A stretch of 10,086 nucleotides of DNA from NCBI GenBank assembly GCA_029937205.1, contig JAPYQV010000061.1, positions 1 to 10,086 on the forward strand. Reading direction: 5' to 3'. Position numbers and translations under genes: made by a program. The notes beneath the pieces were generated by a model. It made no database searches. It saw only the letters and a program-made list of their open reading frames with translations, and was not told the DNA's origin. The DNA is from Alphaproteobacteria bacterium (lineage in GTDB: Bacteria; Pseudomonadota; Alphaproteobacteria; UBA828). Of this stretch, positions 1 through 6,510 are shown piece by piece (the stretch's first letter is position 1; each line of letters begins with the position of its first letter).

Positions 1-275
1 AGGCACCGCCGGTTGAGACCCGCATGCTCACCGCCGAGACCTGGGAATTCTTCACCTATGCCAGCGAGGACGGTATTTTCGAGCCCCTTGTGGAGCTTGG
101 CGATGAGGTCGAGAAAGGCCAATTGGCGGCGCGCATCCACACCCCGGAGACGCCCTGGCGCGAACCGGCGGAGGTGCGCTTCGATGCCACCGGCCTGGTG
201 GTGTGCAAGCGCGTGCCGGGGCGCACCGAGCGCGGCGATTGCCTCTTTCATCTCGGCGCCGATTTCGATATTTAG
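1..275 (+). CDS. Aspartoacylase/succinylglutamate desuccinylase family protein, C-terminal fragment
   Basis: Only the last ~90 residues are present; the frame is open to the left edge (first whole codon at base 3) and ends at TAG 273-275. The visible part matches the C-terminal beta-barrel domain of the AstE/AspA zinc deacylase family, especially members like N-alpha-acetyl-diaminobutyrate deacetylase (DoeB): a GIFEPLVELGDEVEKG segment followed by GRIH-like AARIH, then a G-LVV-CKRVPGR turn and a GDCLFHL ending. The zinc-binding catalytic domain lies outside the window, so substrate cannot be judged. A Met codon at 24 is internal to the domain and is not a likely start. The SMP-30 family gene starts 34 bases downstream on the same strand, so the two are probably co-transcribed. 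Family assignment is fairly sure; the specific substrate is not. Confidence 0.8.
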   Translation, partial: APPVETRMLTAETWEFFTYASEDGIFEPLVELGDEVEKGQLAARIHTPETPWREPAEVRFDATGLVVCKRVPGRTERGDCLFHLGADFDI

Positions 276-309
276 AACAATAATACGGCTTAAAAGGGGA
301 GACAAAAAA

Positions 310-1215
310 ATGGTCAAGATTGAATGTGTCGTCGAATGCAAAAACTGGCTCGGCGAAGGCCCGGTATGGGACGTGAAAGAGCGCGCGCTCTATTGGGTCG
401 ATATGCTGGAACAGGAAATTTGGCGCTTTGACCCAAAGAGCGGCGATACTAAAACCTGGAAGCTGCCCAAGGTGGTCGGCGCCTTTTCCCTGCGCGAGCA
501 GGGCGGCGCGGTGATCACCATGCGCGACGGCTTCTATTTTTTCGATCTCGAAACCGGCGAGACCGAATTGATCCAGGAAGTCGACGCCGACGAGCCACGC
601 AGCATGTTCAATGACGGCAAGGTCGACCGCGCCGGGCGCTTCTTTGCCGGCGGCGAGGATGAAGTTTCGGAGCGCGCCATGTGCGGCCTGTTTCGCCTCG
701 ACGCGGATCTTTCCGTGCATGAATTGGAACGCGGCATCATTTGCAACAACGGCCCGTGCTGGAGCCCGGACAACAAAACCTTCTATCACACCGACAGCTT
801 CAAGCAGTCCATCTACGCCTACGATTTTGATTTCGAGAGCGGCGCGATCAGCAACAAGCGGGTGTTCGCCAGCTCCGAAGAGGAAGCCGGCGTATTTGAC
901 GGCTCAACCATCGACGAAGAGGGCTATCTGTGGAACGCGCGCTTCATGACCGGCGAACTGGTGCGTCATGCGCCGGACGGCTCGGTGGAGCGGCGCATCG
1001 ATTTGCCGATCCCGACTAGCACCAGCGTGATGTTCGGCGGCGACAATCTGGATGAAGTCTACATCACCTCCATGGCCAAGATCGATTGGGCCGGGCCGAG
1101 CGTGCGCGAGCATTTTCCCGGTGGCGATGCCGGCCTGCCGGCGGCTTCGGGTAATTTGTTCCGGGTCACCGGACTTGGCGTGCGCGGATTGCCGGAGCAC
1201 CGCTTCGCCGGCTAA
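310..1215 (+). CDS. SMP-30/gluconolactonase/LRE-family hydrolase
   Basis: A 301-residue six-bladed beta-propeller of the SMP-30/gluconolactonase/LRE family, which usually opens sugar lactones using one divalent metal. The expected metal ligands are visible: Glu16 in LGEGPVW, Asn147 in CNNGPCWSPD and Asp197 in FDGSTIDEEGYLW. The substrate-side Asn101-Asp102 pair is in FNDGKVD. Length is normal for the family and there is no signal peptide, so it should be cytoplasmic. The start at 310 is chosen because the strong Shine-Dalgarno AGGGGAG (295-301) sits 8 bases upstream and because the family begins here; the same frame is open further upstream but that part is the other-frame shadow of the preceding gene. 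One oddity: the Arg two residues before the conserved Asn in characterised SMP-30 enzymes is replaced by Met99 (SMFNDGK rather than RFNDGK). Substrate is unknown; a sugar-acid lactone is the default guess. Confidence 0.9.
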   Translation: MVKIECVVECKNWLGEGPVWDVKERALYWVDMLEQEIWRFDPKSGDTKTWKLPKVVGAFSLREQGGAVITMRDGFYFFDLETGETELIQEVDADEPRSMFNDGKVDRAGRFFAGGEDEVSERAMCGLFRLDADLSVHELERGIICNNGPCWSPDNKTFYHTDSFKQSIYAYDFDFESGAISNKRVFASSEEEAGVFDGSTIDEEGYLWNARFMTGELVRHAPDGSVERRIDLPIPTSTSVMFGGDNLDEVYITSMAKIDWAGPSVREHFPGGDAGLPAASGNLFRVTGLGVRGLPEHRFAG

Positions 1216-1221
1216 TCGCGA

Positions 1222-2004
1222 TTAAGGCGCAGGCTGTGCAGTGGCTCCGGCCTGCGCAATTTCGCCAACTGGCGGCTGCGCGAAGGTGAGGCCTTTGATG
1301 CGGATATCGTAGGCCAGGATATCGCGCTGCACCGCCTCGTCGGCGATCTGCTCCACCCCGTGGAAGCTCTGATCCGTGCGCATGAAGGCAAATACGCTGT
1401 TCGGCCGGTAGGGCATGGTGCGTACCGGGTTGAACGCTTCGCGCGGATGGTGCGGCCCGCCCTTGCAGCGAAACGTCGCATCGATCGGCGCATAGAGCGT
1501 GGTGCCCAGATGCGCCGTGGCGTTGTCCGCCGGCAGGTAGAACAGCAAAGTCAACAGACGGTGCGGCGCGTCCGTATGGGGGCCGAGGGCATAGCGCGTG
1601 CGGTCGCGCACCAGCATTGCTTCCTCGGCGAGCCGCATTCTGAGTAGATTTCCGCCGAAGCGATCCAGGATGTGGGGCCAAAAACGCCCGCTCAGCATTT
1701 CGGTTAACCGGCCGCCGAGAAACCGCGTTGCCACATCCTGCCAAAAAATCCGCTGGATTTCGTCCAGACGCGCCGTATCGGCATCGTTTAGGCGCAAGAT
1801 GGCGCGCTCCGGATAGGCGCCGGGCGTGACCAGGCCGGTGTCGCCGAGCGGTATCAAATCGCCGTCGGCGGGCAGATTGCCAAGCATTTGGCTGTAGAGA
1901 TCATCGGTAAAAATGTTTTCGAGGTAAAAATGGGGAAATGGCGCGGTTTCGATGGGCGCCTCGGCCAGTTTGGCGAAGAACCGCGCCTCAGCGCCGGAAG
2001 ACAT
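1222..2004 (-). CDS. 2-oxoglutarate/Fe(II)-dependent oxygenase-like protein
   Basis: A 260-residue protein with the facial triad of 2-oxoglutarate/Fe(II) oxygenases: His143-x-Asp145 in GPHTDAPHRLLTLLFYLP and distal His215 in QSFHGVEQI, with Arg227 about twelve residues later as the probable 2-oxoglutarate carboxylate ligand. The GPHTDAP-xx-LTLLFYL pattern is typical of prolyl-4-hydroxylase-like double-stranded beta-helix proteins. The N-terminal region FPHFYLENIF resembles the usual start of this group. The reading frame begins inside the 3' end of the FkbM methyltransferase gene (17-base overlap), and no good ribosome site is visible, so translation is probably coupled. It converges on the SMP-30 gene with 6 bases between stops. 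Substrate is unknown; with its partner it could hydroxylate a small molecule, sugar or lipid that is then methylated. The C-terminal Ala/Pro/Gln-rich tail is probably disordered. Confidence 0.8.
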   Translation of the reverse strand: MSSGAEARFFAKLAEAPIETAPFPHFYLENIFTDDLYSQMLGNLPADGDLIPLGDTGLVTPGAYPERAILRLNDADTARLDEIQRIFWQDVATRFLGGRLTEMLSGRFWPHILDRFGGNLLRMRLAEEAMLVRDRTRYALGPHTDAPHRLLTLLFYLPADNATAHLGTTLYAPIDATFRCKGGPHHPREAFNPVRTMPYRPNSVFAFMRTDQSFHGVEQIADEAVQRDILAYDIRIKGLTFAQPPVGEIAQAGATAQPAP

Positions 2005-2761
2005 GATCCGCCACGCCCTCGAACACGCCCTCGGTGTGAAGCGCGCTCGCCACTTGCTCTTGCGATACCGAAAAGCCGAGATCGGTTAGGCGGACGATCA
2101 AGTCCTGGTGCTCGGCCAGATTGGTATTGACCTCGACCAATACGGATTTCACTTGCCGATTTTCCAGCGTTGCCGCGGCGCCTTGGATCACTTTGTGCTC
2201 AAAGCCGTCGACATCGATCTTGATATGGTTCGGCACCGGCACCGTCCCCTGCGCGACGAGCGCATCCAGGGTGGTGAAATGGCAACCCTGCACCAGTTGG
2301 GTTTCGAACGGCTCGAGCTTGAAATTGCGCGGATCGCCGACCGCATGGCACGAACCGCCGATCTTTAGCTCGCTCAGATACATATCGCTGAAGCCGGTCT
2401 CATTGCTGAGGCCGGCGCAATAGGCGCGCACCTGTTCGGTCAGGCCGTTCAACAGTATTTTGCGGTTGAGAAGAGCGTAGTTCTGCGATTCAGGCTCAAA
2501 GGCAAAAACCTTGATACCGCGCGTGCGCGCCGCCCATACGGTGTACATGCCGACATTGGCGCCGATATCGACGAGCACCTCATCACCGCCGAATTCGGCG
2601 ATCCATTCCAGGGTATAGGGTTCCTTGCTAAACAGCGTGTTGACGCGCCACGCCGTCAGCTTGTTGGGAGTGCAATATTGCACCGTCGCCGCCGCGTGGT
2701 TGAGCGTCACCACGGGGTTGAGCTTTTCATACTCTTCGGTGGAAATGGGAAACGCCGTCAT
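1988..2761 (-). CDS. FkbM-family SAM-dependent methyltransferase
   Basis: A 257-residue protein of the FkbM family, S-adenosylmethionine-dependent O-methyltransferases found in secondary metabolism, glycan and lipid decoration. Motif I is VLVDIGANVGMYTVWAA (63-78, with Asp65, Gly67, Asn69, Gly71), the acidic end of strand 2 is Glu89 in VFAFEPESQNYALL, and the family signature IKIDVDGFEHKVIQGA lies at 180-195. VLVEVNTN near residue 207 is the usual post-core strand. It is the upstream partner of the overlapping 2OG oxygenase. A 43-base gap separates it from the preceding CBS gene, which may share its transcript. The ribosome site ahead of ATG at 2761 is weak. Methyl acceptor cannot be predicted; a hydroxyl made by the neighbouring oxygenase is an attractive but untested idea. 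Confidence 0.88.
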   Translation of the reverse strand: MTAFPISTEEYEKLNPVVTLNHAAATVQYCTPNKLTAWRVNTLFSKEPYTLEWIAEFGGDEVLVDIGANVGMYTVWAARTRGIKVFAFEPESQNYALLNRKILLNGLTEQVRAYCAGLSNETGFSDMYLSELKIGGSCHAVGDPRNFKLEPFETQLVQGCHFTTLDALVAQGTVPVPNHIKIDVDGFEHKVIQGAAATLENRQVKSVLVEVNTNLAEHQDLIVRLTDLGFSVSQEQVASALHTEGVFEGVADHVFRR

Positions 2762-2804
2762 GGCCTAGAGAGTGGGCGATCGCGGTTAAATATCTATGAA
2801 CCGG

Positions 2805-3248
2805 CTAGCCGGCCGCCTGGTGCGCTTCGACGTCTATTTTCCGCATATCCTTGTCGAATTCGGCGCGCGCCAGCAAGGCGTGGACGACATCGACAATACT
2901 GAGGACGCCAATCAGTTCTTCGCCCTCCACTACCGGGAGGTGGCGTATGGCGTTTCCGGTCATCATATCCATGACGTCATCAACGCTGTTCTCCCGCGTA
3001 CACGTGATGACCGTACGGCTCATCGATTGGCCGACCGGCGTGTCGAGATAACCGGCGCCAACTCTGGCCAACCCGCGCACGATGTCACGTTCCGAGAATA
3101 TTCCCTCTATCCTGCCTGCCGCATCTGCCACCACCAAGACACCGATATTATTCACGGCAAGGGAGCGCGCTGCTTCGGAGACGGACGTGTCCTCAGTGAC
3201 CGTCATCACGTCGCAACCTTTGGCATCCAATAATATATCTACTTTCAT
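2805..3248 (-). CDS. Tandem CBS-domain protein
   Basis: A 147-residue stand-alone protein made of two CBS domains (about 8-64 and 75-127), which together form a Bateman module that usually binds adenine nucleotides and acts as an energy or redox sensor. Each domain carries the nucleotide-ribose Asp motif: Ser52-Glu-Arg-Asp55 in GIFSERDIVRGLA and Ser117-Ile-Val-Asp120 in GVLSIVDVV. No enzyme domain is attached and no membrane segment is seen. The start at 3248 is preferred over an in-frame Met 21 codons upstream, because GGGGAGGA lies 10 bases ahead and because family members begin MKVD-ILL-KG. It diverges from the PhyH-family gene and lies upstream of the FkbM gene on the same strand. The last ~20 residues, rich in Asp, Lys and His, lie beyond the second CBS domain. 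Ligand and partner are unknown. Confidence 0.9.
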   Translation of the reverse strand: MKVDILLDAKGCDVMTVTEDTSVSEAARSLAVNNIGVLVVADAAGRIEGIFSERDIVRGLARVGAGYLDTPVGQSMSRTVITCTRENSVDDVMDMMTGNAIRHLPVVEGEELIGVLSIVDVVHALLARAEFDKDMRKIDVEAHQAAG

Positions 3249-3258
3249 CAACTCTTGG

Positions 3259-3266
3259 TCCTCCCC
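3259..3266 (-). promoter_or_regulatory. Shine-Dalgarno that decides the CBS gene start
   Basis: Read on the minus strand the sequence is GGGGAGGA, ten bases before ATG at 3248. This near-perfect match to the 16S rRNA tail favours the internal Met over the in-frame Met at 3311, where no comparable site is seen. Confidence 0.7.
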
Positions 3267-3267
3267 A

Positions 3268-3296
3268 TTGTACCCACGAGCAATGCTCGACATACT
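3268..3296 (+). promoter_or_regulatory. Possible promoter of the PhyH-family gene with a dyad operator in the spacer
   Basis: TTGTAC (3268-3273) and CATACT (3291-3296) are spaced by exactly 17 bases and resemble -35 and -10 boxes of a housekeeping sigma factor, with three and four of six consensus bases. Between them lies the perfect odd dyad CGAGCAATGCTCG (3277-3289), six paired bases around a central A. A repressor bound there would block the promoter. This is inferred from sequence alone; alphaproteobacterial promoters vary and chance matches are common. Confidence 0.3.
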
Positions 3297-3357
3297 CAAG
3301 AGTCCAACCAAACCGCTAAGAATTAATTAATTGTCAGGCGGCTGTGGAAAGATTGCC

Positions 3358-4242
3358 ATGCGAAGTTTGAGCCAAGCCGAGATCGCGCGCTATCACGGCG
3401 ATGGTTATGTTTGTCTGCCGGGCTTCTTCTCGGCCGATGAAATTGAGCCGCTGCGCCGCGCCTGCCTCGACGATCCGAGCCTCGGCGGCGCCCTGATGGC
3501 GCTCGCCGACAGCGCCGGCAACGCCCAGGAAGTGGTGCCCTATACCGAGCTCAGCGACGATCTGGTCGGCGTGATTCCGCGCTTGGAAAGAGTGGTCGCC
3601 GGGGCGGAGGCGCTGCTCGGCTTGCCGTGTTACCACTGGCACTCAAAGCTCTCCATGAAGCGCCCAGAGAGCCAAGGCACGTGGGATTGGCACCAGGATT
3701 ACGCCTATTGGTATCATCAGGGCGTGCTCCGCCCCGACATGGTCACGATCGCCATCGCCGTCGATCAAAACACGCTCGAGAATGGCTGCATGTCGGTAAT
3801 CAAGCGATCGCACAAGCTGGGCCGCATTGAGCATGGCCGCAAAGGCGAAGCCAGCGGCGTCGATCAGGCGCGCCTCGAACAGGCGCTCAAGCATTTAGAG
3901 AAGGTCACCTGGCAACTGGCGCCGGGCGACGCGGTCTATTTCCACTGCAATCTGCTGCACGCCTCGGGGCCCAATCTCAGCGCCGCGCCGCGCACCATCA
4001 TTCATTGCTCCTACAACGCCACCGACAATGCGCCGTTTCTGCCCGGTCAGGATGTCTACAGCTACCGCCCGATTGCCATCATGCCCGACAATGCCCTTAA
4101 AGACGGTGCCTGGGACACGGTGTTCGACAATCAAATTTTCATCAGCACCGACGGCGATTCCGGGTACGGCTATAAGGTGCTCCGCGCCAGCACCCGCGCC
4201 GATGGGCAGGCGCCACGCCAGAACGTCTCGCGCGCGCTTTAA
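3358..4242 (+). CDS. Phytanoyl-CoA dioxygenase (PhyH) family protein
   Basis: A 294-residue 2-oxoglutarate/Fe(II) dioxygenase of the PhyH family, which includes phytanoyl-CoA hydroxylase and ectoine hydroxylase and whose bacterial members act on varied small molecules. The iron triad is visible as His112-x-Asp114 in WDWHQDYAYWYHQG and His201 in FHCNLLHASGPNLS, with Arg212 in PRTIIHCSYNA as the 2-oxoglutarate ligand. The N-terminus RYHGDGYVCLPGFFSADEI is the classic family opening, and ENGCMSVIKRSHKLG is the usual loop after the core strand. The start ATG at 3358 has GGAAAG 6-7 bases ahead; a TTG nine codons upstream in frame is possible but less likely. It diverges from the CBS gene and converges on a RidA-family gene with only 4 bases between stops. 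No ectoine genes are nearby, so the substrate is open. Confidence 0.9.
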   Translation: MRSLSQAEIARYHGDGYVCLPGFFSADEIEPLRRACLDDPSLGGALMALADSAGNAQEVVPYTELSDDLVGVIPRLERVVAGAEALLGLPCYHWHSKLSMKRPESQGTWDWHQDYAYWYHQGVLRPDMVTIAIAVDQNTLENGCMSVIKRSHKLGRIEHGRKGEASGVDQARLEQALKHLEKVTWQLAPGDAVYFHCNLLHASGPNLSAAPRTIIHCSYNATDNAPFLPGQDVYSYRPIAIMPDNALKDGAWDTVFDNQIFISTDGDSGYGYKVLRASTRADGQAPRQNVSRAL

Positions 4243-4246
4243 CGGC

Positions 4247-4594
4247 CTATTTCGCCGCCTCGACCATGATCTCGACGCTGAGCTCCGGCATCGCCAGCTT
4301 GCTCTCCACACAAGCGCGGACCGGCGGATTGTCCTGATCGACCCAGGCATCCCACACCGAATTCATCTCGTTGAAACGGGAAATATCGGTCAGCCAGATT
4401 GTTGCCTTAAGGATTTTGGATTTATTGGAATCGGCTTCGGCGAGCAGGCCATCGATCTTGGCAAGGACCTGGCGGGTCTGGCCGGCGACATCTTCACTGC
4501 TGTCATCGGCGATTTGACCGGCGGTATAGACGGTATCGCCATGAACCACGCATTGGCTCATGCGCGGTCCCGGCTTGATGCGTGTGATGGTCAT
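4247..4594 (-). CDS. RidA/YjgF family protein (first copy)
   Basis: A compact 115-residue member of the RidA/YjgF/UK114 family; the archetype is a trimeric enzyme that hydrolyses reactive enamine/imine intermediates to keto acids and ammonia. Family landmarks are VYTAGQIA (22-29), the ILKATIWLTDISRFNEMNSVWDAW helix-strand region (61-84) and PVRACVES (91-98). Arg93 corresponds to the catalytic Arg of RidA and Glu108 in SVEIMVEA to the conserved water-binding Glu, so deaminase activity is plausible. ATG at 4594 has AAAGGA upstream at normal distance. The gene is convergent with the PhyH-family gene and divergent from the small PF13769-like gene. A second, clearly different RidA paralogue lies at 7759-8145. 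The physiological substrate is not indicated by context. Confidence 0.9.
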   Translation of the reverse strand: MTITRIKPGPRMSQCVVHGDTVYTAGQIADDSSEDVAGQTRQVLAKIDGLLAEADSNKSKILKATIWLTDISRFNEMNSVWDAWVDQDNPPVRACVESKLAMPELSVEIMVEAAK

Positions 4595-4673
4595 CTTGTA
4601 TTCCTTTCAACGAGAATTTTATTTCCCGGCGATTCTATCCGGAGAGCCCAGAAGAGAGAAGGAAACAAAAGCG

Positions 4674-5009
4674 ATGGCCGAAGACGGCAATGCCCCGGGC
4701 GGCAAATTGATCATCATGTACTGGCGCGATATTCCCGCCCAGGTGCTGGCCAAAGCGGGGCGGGCCAACGCGCGGCGCGAGCTCACGCCGCGTTTCCAGG
4801 ACGCCATCGACCGCGCCGCCATGAAACATGGCGCGCGCGATTCGGACGCTTATCTTGACGGTTGGCGCAAAGGCTCCGGTGAGCCCTGCGGCGGCGATCT
4901 GGAAGCCGTGGTGGAAGAAGCCGCGGCACGGCTTGAGCAGGATTATGACGCCGCGCGCCTCAAACGCCTGATCGCCTCAGGTGGCAAAGAGGAAGAAACT
5001 GGGAAATAG
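4674..5009 (+). CDS. PF13769-like 'virulence factor' family small protein
   Basis: A 111-residue protein that I recognise as the short alphaproteobacterial family labelled 'virulence factor' (PF13769), whose molecular role is not established. The diagnostic segment is LIIMYWRDIPAQVLAKAGR (12-30), followed by a basic RRELTPRFQDAIDRAAM helix and a conserved DAYLDGWRKG stretch (58-67). The rest is a charged helix rich in Glu and Ala, ending in a Lys/Glu-rich tail. No signal peptide or membrane segment is visible, so the name should not be read as evidence for pathogenicity. The start at 4674 is supported by AGAAGGAAA (4657-4665); the frame is open further upstream but lies over the RidA promoter region. 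It converges on yajQ, 13 bases apart. My memory is that relatives often sit near methylenetetrahydrofolate reductase genes; none is seen here. Confidence 0.75.
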   Translation: MAEDGNAPGGKLIIMYWRDIPAQVLAKAGRANARRELTPRFQDAIDRAAMKHGARDSDAYLDGWRKGSGEPCGGDLEAVVEEAAARLEQDYDAARLKRLIASGGKEEETGK

Positions 5010-5022
5010 CCTCCCCCGAGGC
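5009..5022. terminator. Small hairpin between convergent genes, possible bidirectional terminator
   Basis: GCCTC (5009-5013), loop CCCC, GAGGC (5018-5022) forms a perfect 5-base-pair stem filling the whole gap between the stop codons of the PF13769-like gene and yajQ, and including the last base of one stop codon. There is no run of T on the plus-strand side and only a short T-rich stretch on the minus-strand side. It is therefore a weak candidate, supported mainly by location. Confidence 0.35.
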
Positions 5023-5508
5023 TCAATCGCGAAAATTCACATATTGCAGCGGTTGGGTAATTTTGAGGTCCTTCACCAACTGAATGGCATCCTGCAGCAT
5101 ATCGCGCTTCTTGCCTGAGACACGTAATTCCTCGCCCTGAATCGCGATCTGCACTTTCATCTTGGATTGTTTCACCGCCTTGACGATCTGTTGCGCCAGG
5201 TCGCGCTCGATGCCCTGCTTGATGGTGACGGTTTGCCTGAGCGTATTGCCCGACGCGTCCTCCGGCTTGGCGAATTCAAACGCGTTGATATTCACCTTGC
5301 GCTTGCCCATGTGGCCTTTCAACAATTCCTGCATCTGTTTGAGCTTGAAATCGTCATCGGCGTGCAGCGTCAGAATCGTATCCGCATGCTCAATGGTGCA
5401 ATCGCTGCCTTTGAAATCATAGCGCGTGCCGATTTCACGCATCGCGCCTTGCACGGCATTGCCGACTTCGACCATGTCGGTGCGTGAAACGATATCGAAA
5501 CTTGGCAT
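5023..5508 (-). CDS. yajQ: YajQ family nucleotide/cyclic-di-GMP-binding protein
   Basis: A 161-residue full-length YajQ (UPF0234/DUF520) protein. Hallmarks are the N-terminus PSFDIVS, RYDFKGS (29-35), the KQGI segment near 97-100, KVQIAIQGEELRVSGKKRDMLQDAI (118-142) and the C-terminal PLQYVNFRD. The fold is two RNP-like ferredoxin domains; Xanthomonas and Pseudomonas homologues bind cyclic di-GMP and act with a LysR-type regulator, while the E. coli protein has been described as nucleotide-binding. Whether this one binds cyclic di-GMP cannot be seen from sequence. ATG at 5508 has GAGGA about 9 bases upstream. It lies 32 bases after the luciferase-like monooxygenase gene, probably as the last gene of the six-gene minus-strand operon. 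It is soluble and cytoplasmic. Confidence 0.96.
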   Translation of the reverse strand: MPSFDIVSRTDMVEVGNAVQGAMREIGTRYDFKGSDCTIEHADTILTLHADDDFKLKQMQELLKGHMGKRKVNINAFEFAKPEDASGNTLRQTVTIKQGIERDLAQQIVKAVKQSKMKVQIAIQGEELRVSGKKRDMLQDAIQLVKDLKITQPLQYVNFRD

Positions 5509-5540
5509 GGTTTAATTTCCTCGATTATTCGGTCCGGCGA

Positions 5541-6434
5541 TCATAACCCGCCAATCACTTGCTTGCACTGGGCCAGCTTCTCGATGTGCTGGTCGATATG
5601 GCTGAAGCCGGCGATCATGGTGTTGATGCTGATATGGCTGGCGCCGAGTTTCTGCCACGCCGACGCCCAGTCATGCCAACTTTCCTCGGTATCGTATTGC
5701 GCGCCGAAGCCGTCATCGTAATTGCCGATATTGAGCCAGCTTTCGAGACCCACATCGGCCATATCCCGCCCGGCCTCTTTCACATAGCCCTTGAATTTTG
5801 CGATCTCGGCGGCGCCTTTTTCGTCCGGCGGAAAAAGCGGCAGCCAGCCATCGGCCAGACGCGCCGCACGGCGCAATGTCACATCGGCATGACCGCCGAT
5901 CCAAATCGGAATGGGGCGCTGCTTGGGCAGCGGATTGATGCCGGCGTCGATGATGCGGTCCCATTTGCCCTCAAAGGTCACCAACGGCTTTGTCCAGAGC
6001 TCGCGCAGGAGCGCAATTTGCTCTTCCGAGCGCTTGCCGCGCACACTGAAATCCTCATCGAGCGAGGCATATTCCACATCGTTCCAGCCGACACCGATGC
6101 CGATCCGAAGACGCCCGCCGGAGAGAAAATCAAGCGTCGCCGCCTGCTTGGCGATCAGCGCCGTCTGGCGCTGCGGCGAGATCAGAATACCGGTGATGAA
6201 CCCGATGCGCTCGGTCACCGCCGCCATATAGCCGTAACAGACGAAGGGCTCGAGAAAGGCATCGTTGCAGCTATAGATGCCCTTCAGGTCGTGGGTTTCG
6301 GGATTGCCGCCGACGACATGATCAAACGCCAGGATATGGTCAAAGCCCATTTCCTCGGTGGCCTGAGCGAACGCTTTCGCCGCACCCGGATCGTCGCCAA
6401 CTTCAATTTGCGGATAAACGGCGCCGATGCGCAT
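5541..6434 (-). CDS. LLM-class (F420-type) flavin-dependent oxidoreductase
   Basis: A 297-residue TIM-barrel protein of the luciferase-like monooxygenase superfamily, closest in pattern to the 'probable F420-dependent oxidoreductase' group (TIGR03619 type). Diagnostic stretches are FDHILAFDHVVGG (31-43), TGILISPQRQTALIAKQAATLD (81-102), LSGGRLRIGIGVGWNDVEY (105-122) and IPIWIGGHADVTLRRAARLADGWLP (175-199). The start at 6434 is preferred over upstream in-frame Met codons because family proteins begin MRIGAVYPQ and because an AGGGGAGGG ribosome site (6442-6450) precedes it. The cofactor may be FMN or F420; F420 use in alphaproteobacteria is uncommon but known, and nothing nearby makes F420. It is 76 bases after the Gre-like gene, with an inverted repeat in the gap, and 32 bases before yajQ. 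Substrate is unknown. Confidence 0.9.
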   Translation of the reverse strand: MRIGAVYPQIEVGDDPGAAKAFAQATEEMGFDHILAFDHVVGGNPETHDLKGIYSCNDAFLEPFVCYGYMAAVTERIGFITGILISPQRQTALIAKQAATLDFLSGGRLRIGIGVGWNDVEYASLDEDFSVRGKRSEEQIALLRELWTKPLVTFEGKWDRIIDAGINPLPKQRPIPIWIGGHADVTLRRAARLADGWLPLFPPDEKGAAEIAKFKGYVKEAGRDMADVGLESWLNIGNYDDGFGAQYDTEESWHDWASAWQKLGASHISINTMIAGFSHIDQHIEKLAQCKQVIGGL

Positions 6435-6477
6435 GTCCCTGCCCTCCCCTGTTCGCGTGGTAACGCCGACGGGCATA

Positions 6478-6506
6478 GCATGTTTGGCGGGCGCATTGAA
6501 ACATGC
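6478..6506. repeat. 8-bp perfect inverted repeat in the gap before the LLM gene
   Basis: GCATGTTT (6478-6485) and AAACATGC (6499-6506) are perfect inverted copies separated by 13 bases. They begin four bases after the stop of the Gre-like gene and lie about 45 bases before the LLM start codon. No T-run follows on the minus strand, so a simple intrinsic terminator is unlikely. It may be an operator, an RNA stem that separates expression of the two genes, or chance. Confidence 0.5.
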
Positions 6507-6510
6507 AGTC

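Noticed and set aside
310..390. Possible gene fusion, because the SMP-30 frame is open upstream to base 13
   Set aside because: The upstream codons are the other-frame shadow of the aspartoacylase-family gene, and a strong ribosome site sits right before ATG at 310.
52..789. Open frame on the minus strand (about 245 codons) across the aspartoacylase fragment and SMP-30 genes
   Set aside because: Both sense genes have conserved motifs throughout; the antisense frame has none and crosses the gene boundary.
2801..2812. Palindrome CCGGCTAGCCGG over the CBS gene stop as a terminator
   Set aside because: The stem would be only four base pairs with a four-base loop, and the following minus-strand sequence is only loosely T-rich; chance is likely in GC-rich DNA.
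3321..3332. Triple AATT repeat before the PhyH-family gene as a functional repeat
   Set aside because: It is only 12 bases and simple; AT-rich runs are normal in intergenic regions and no motif is evident.
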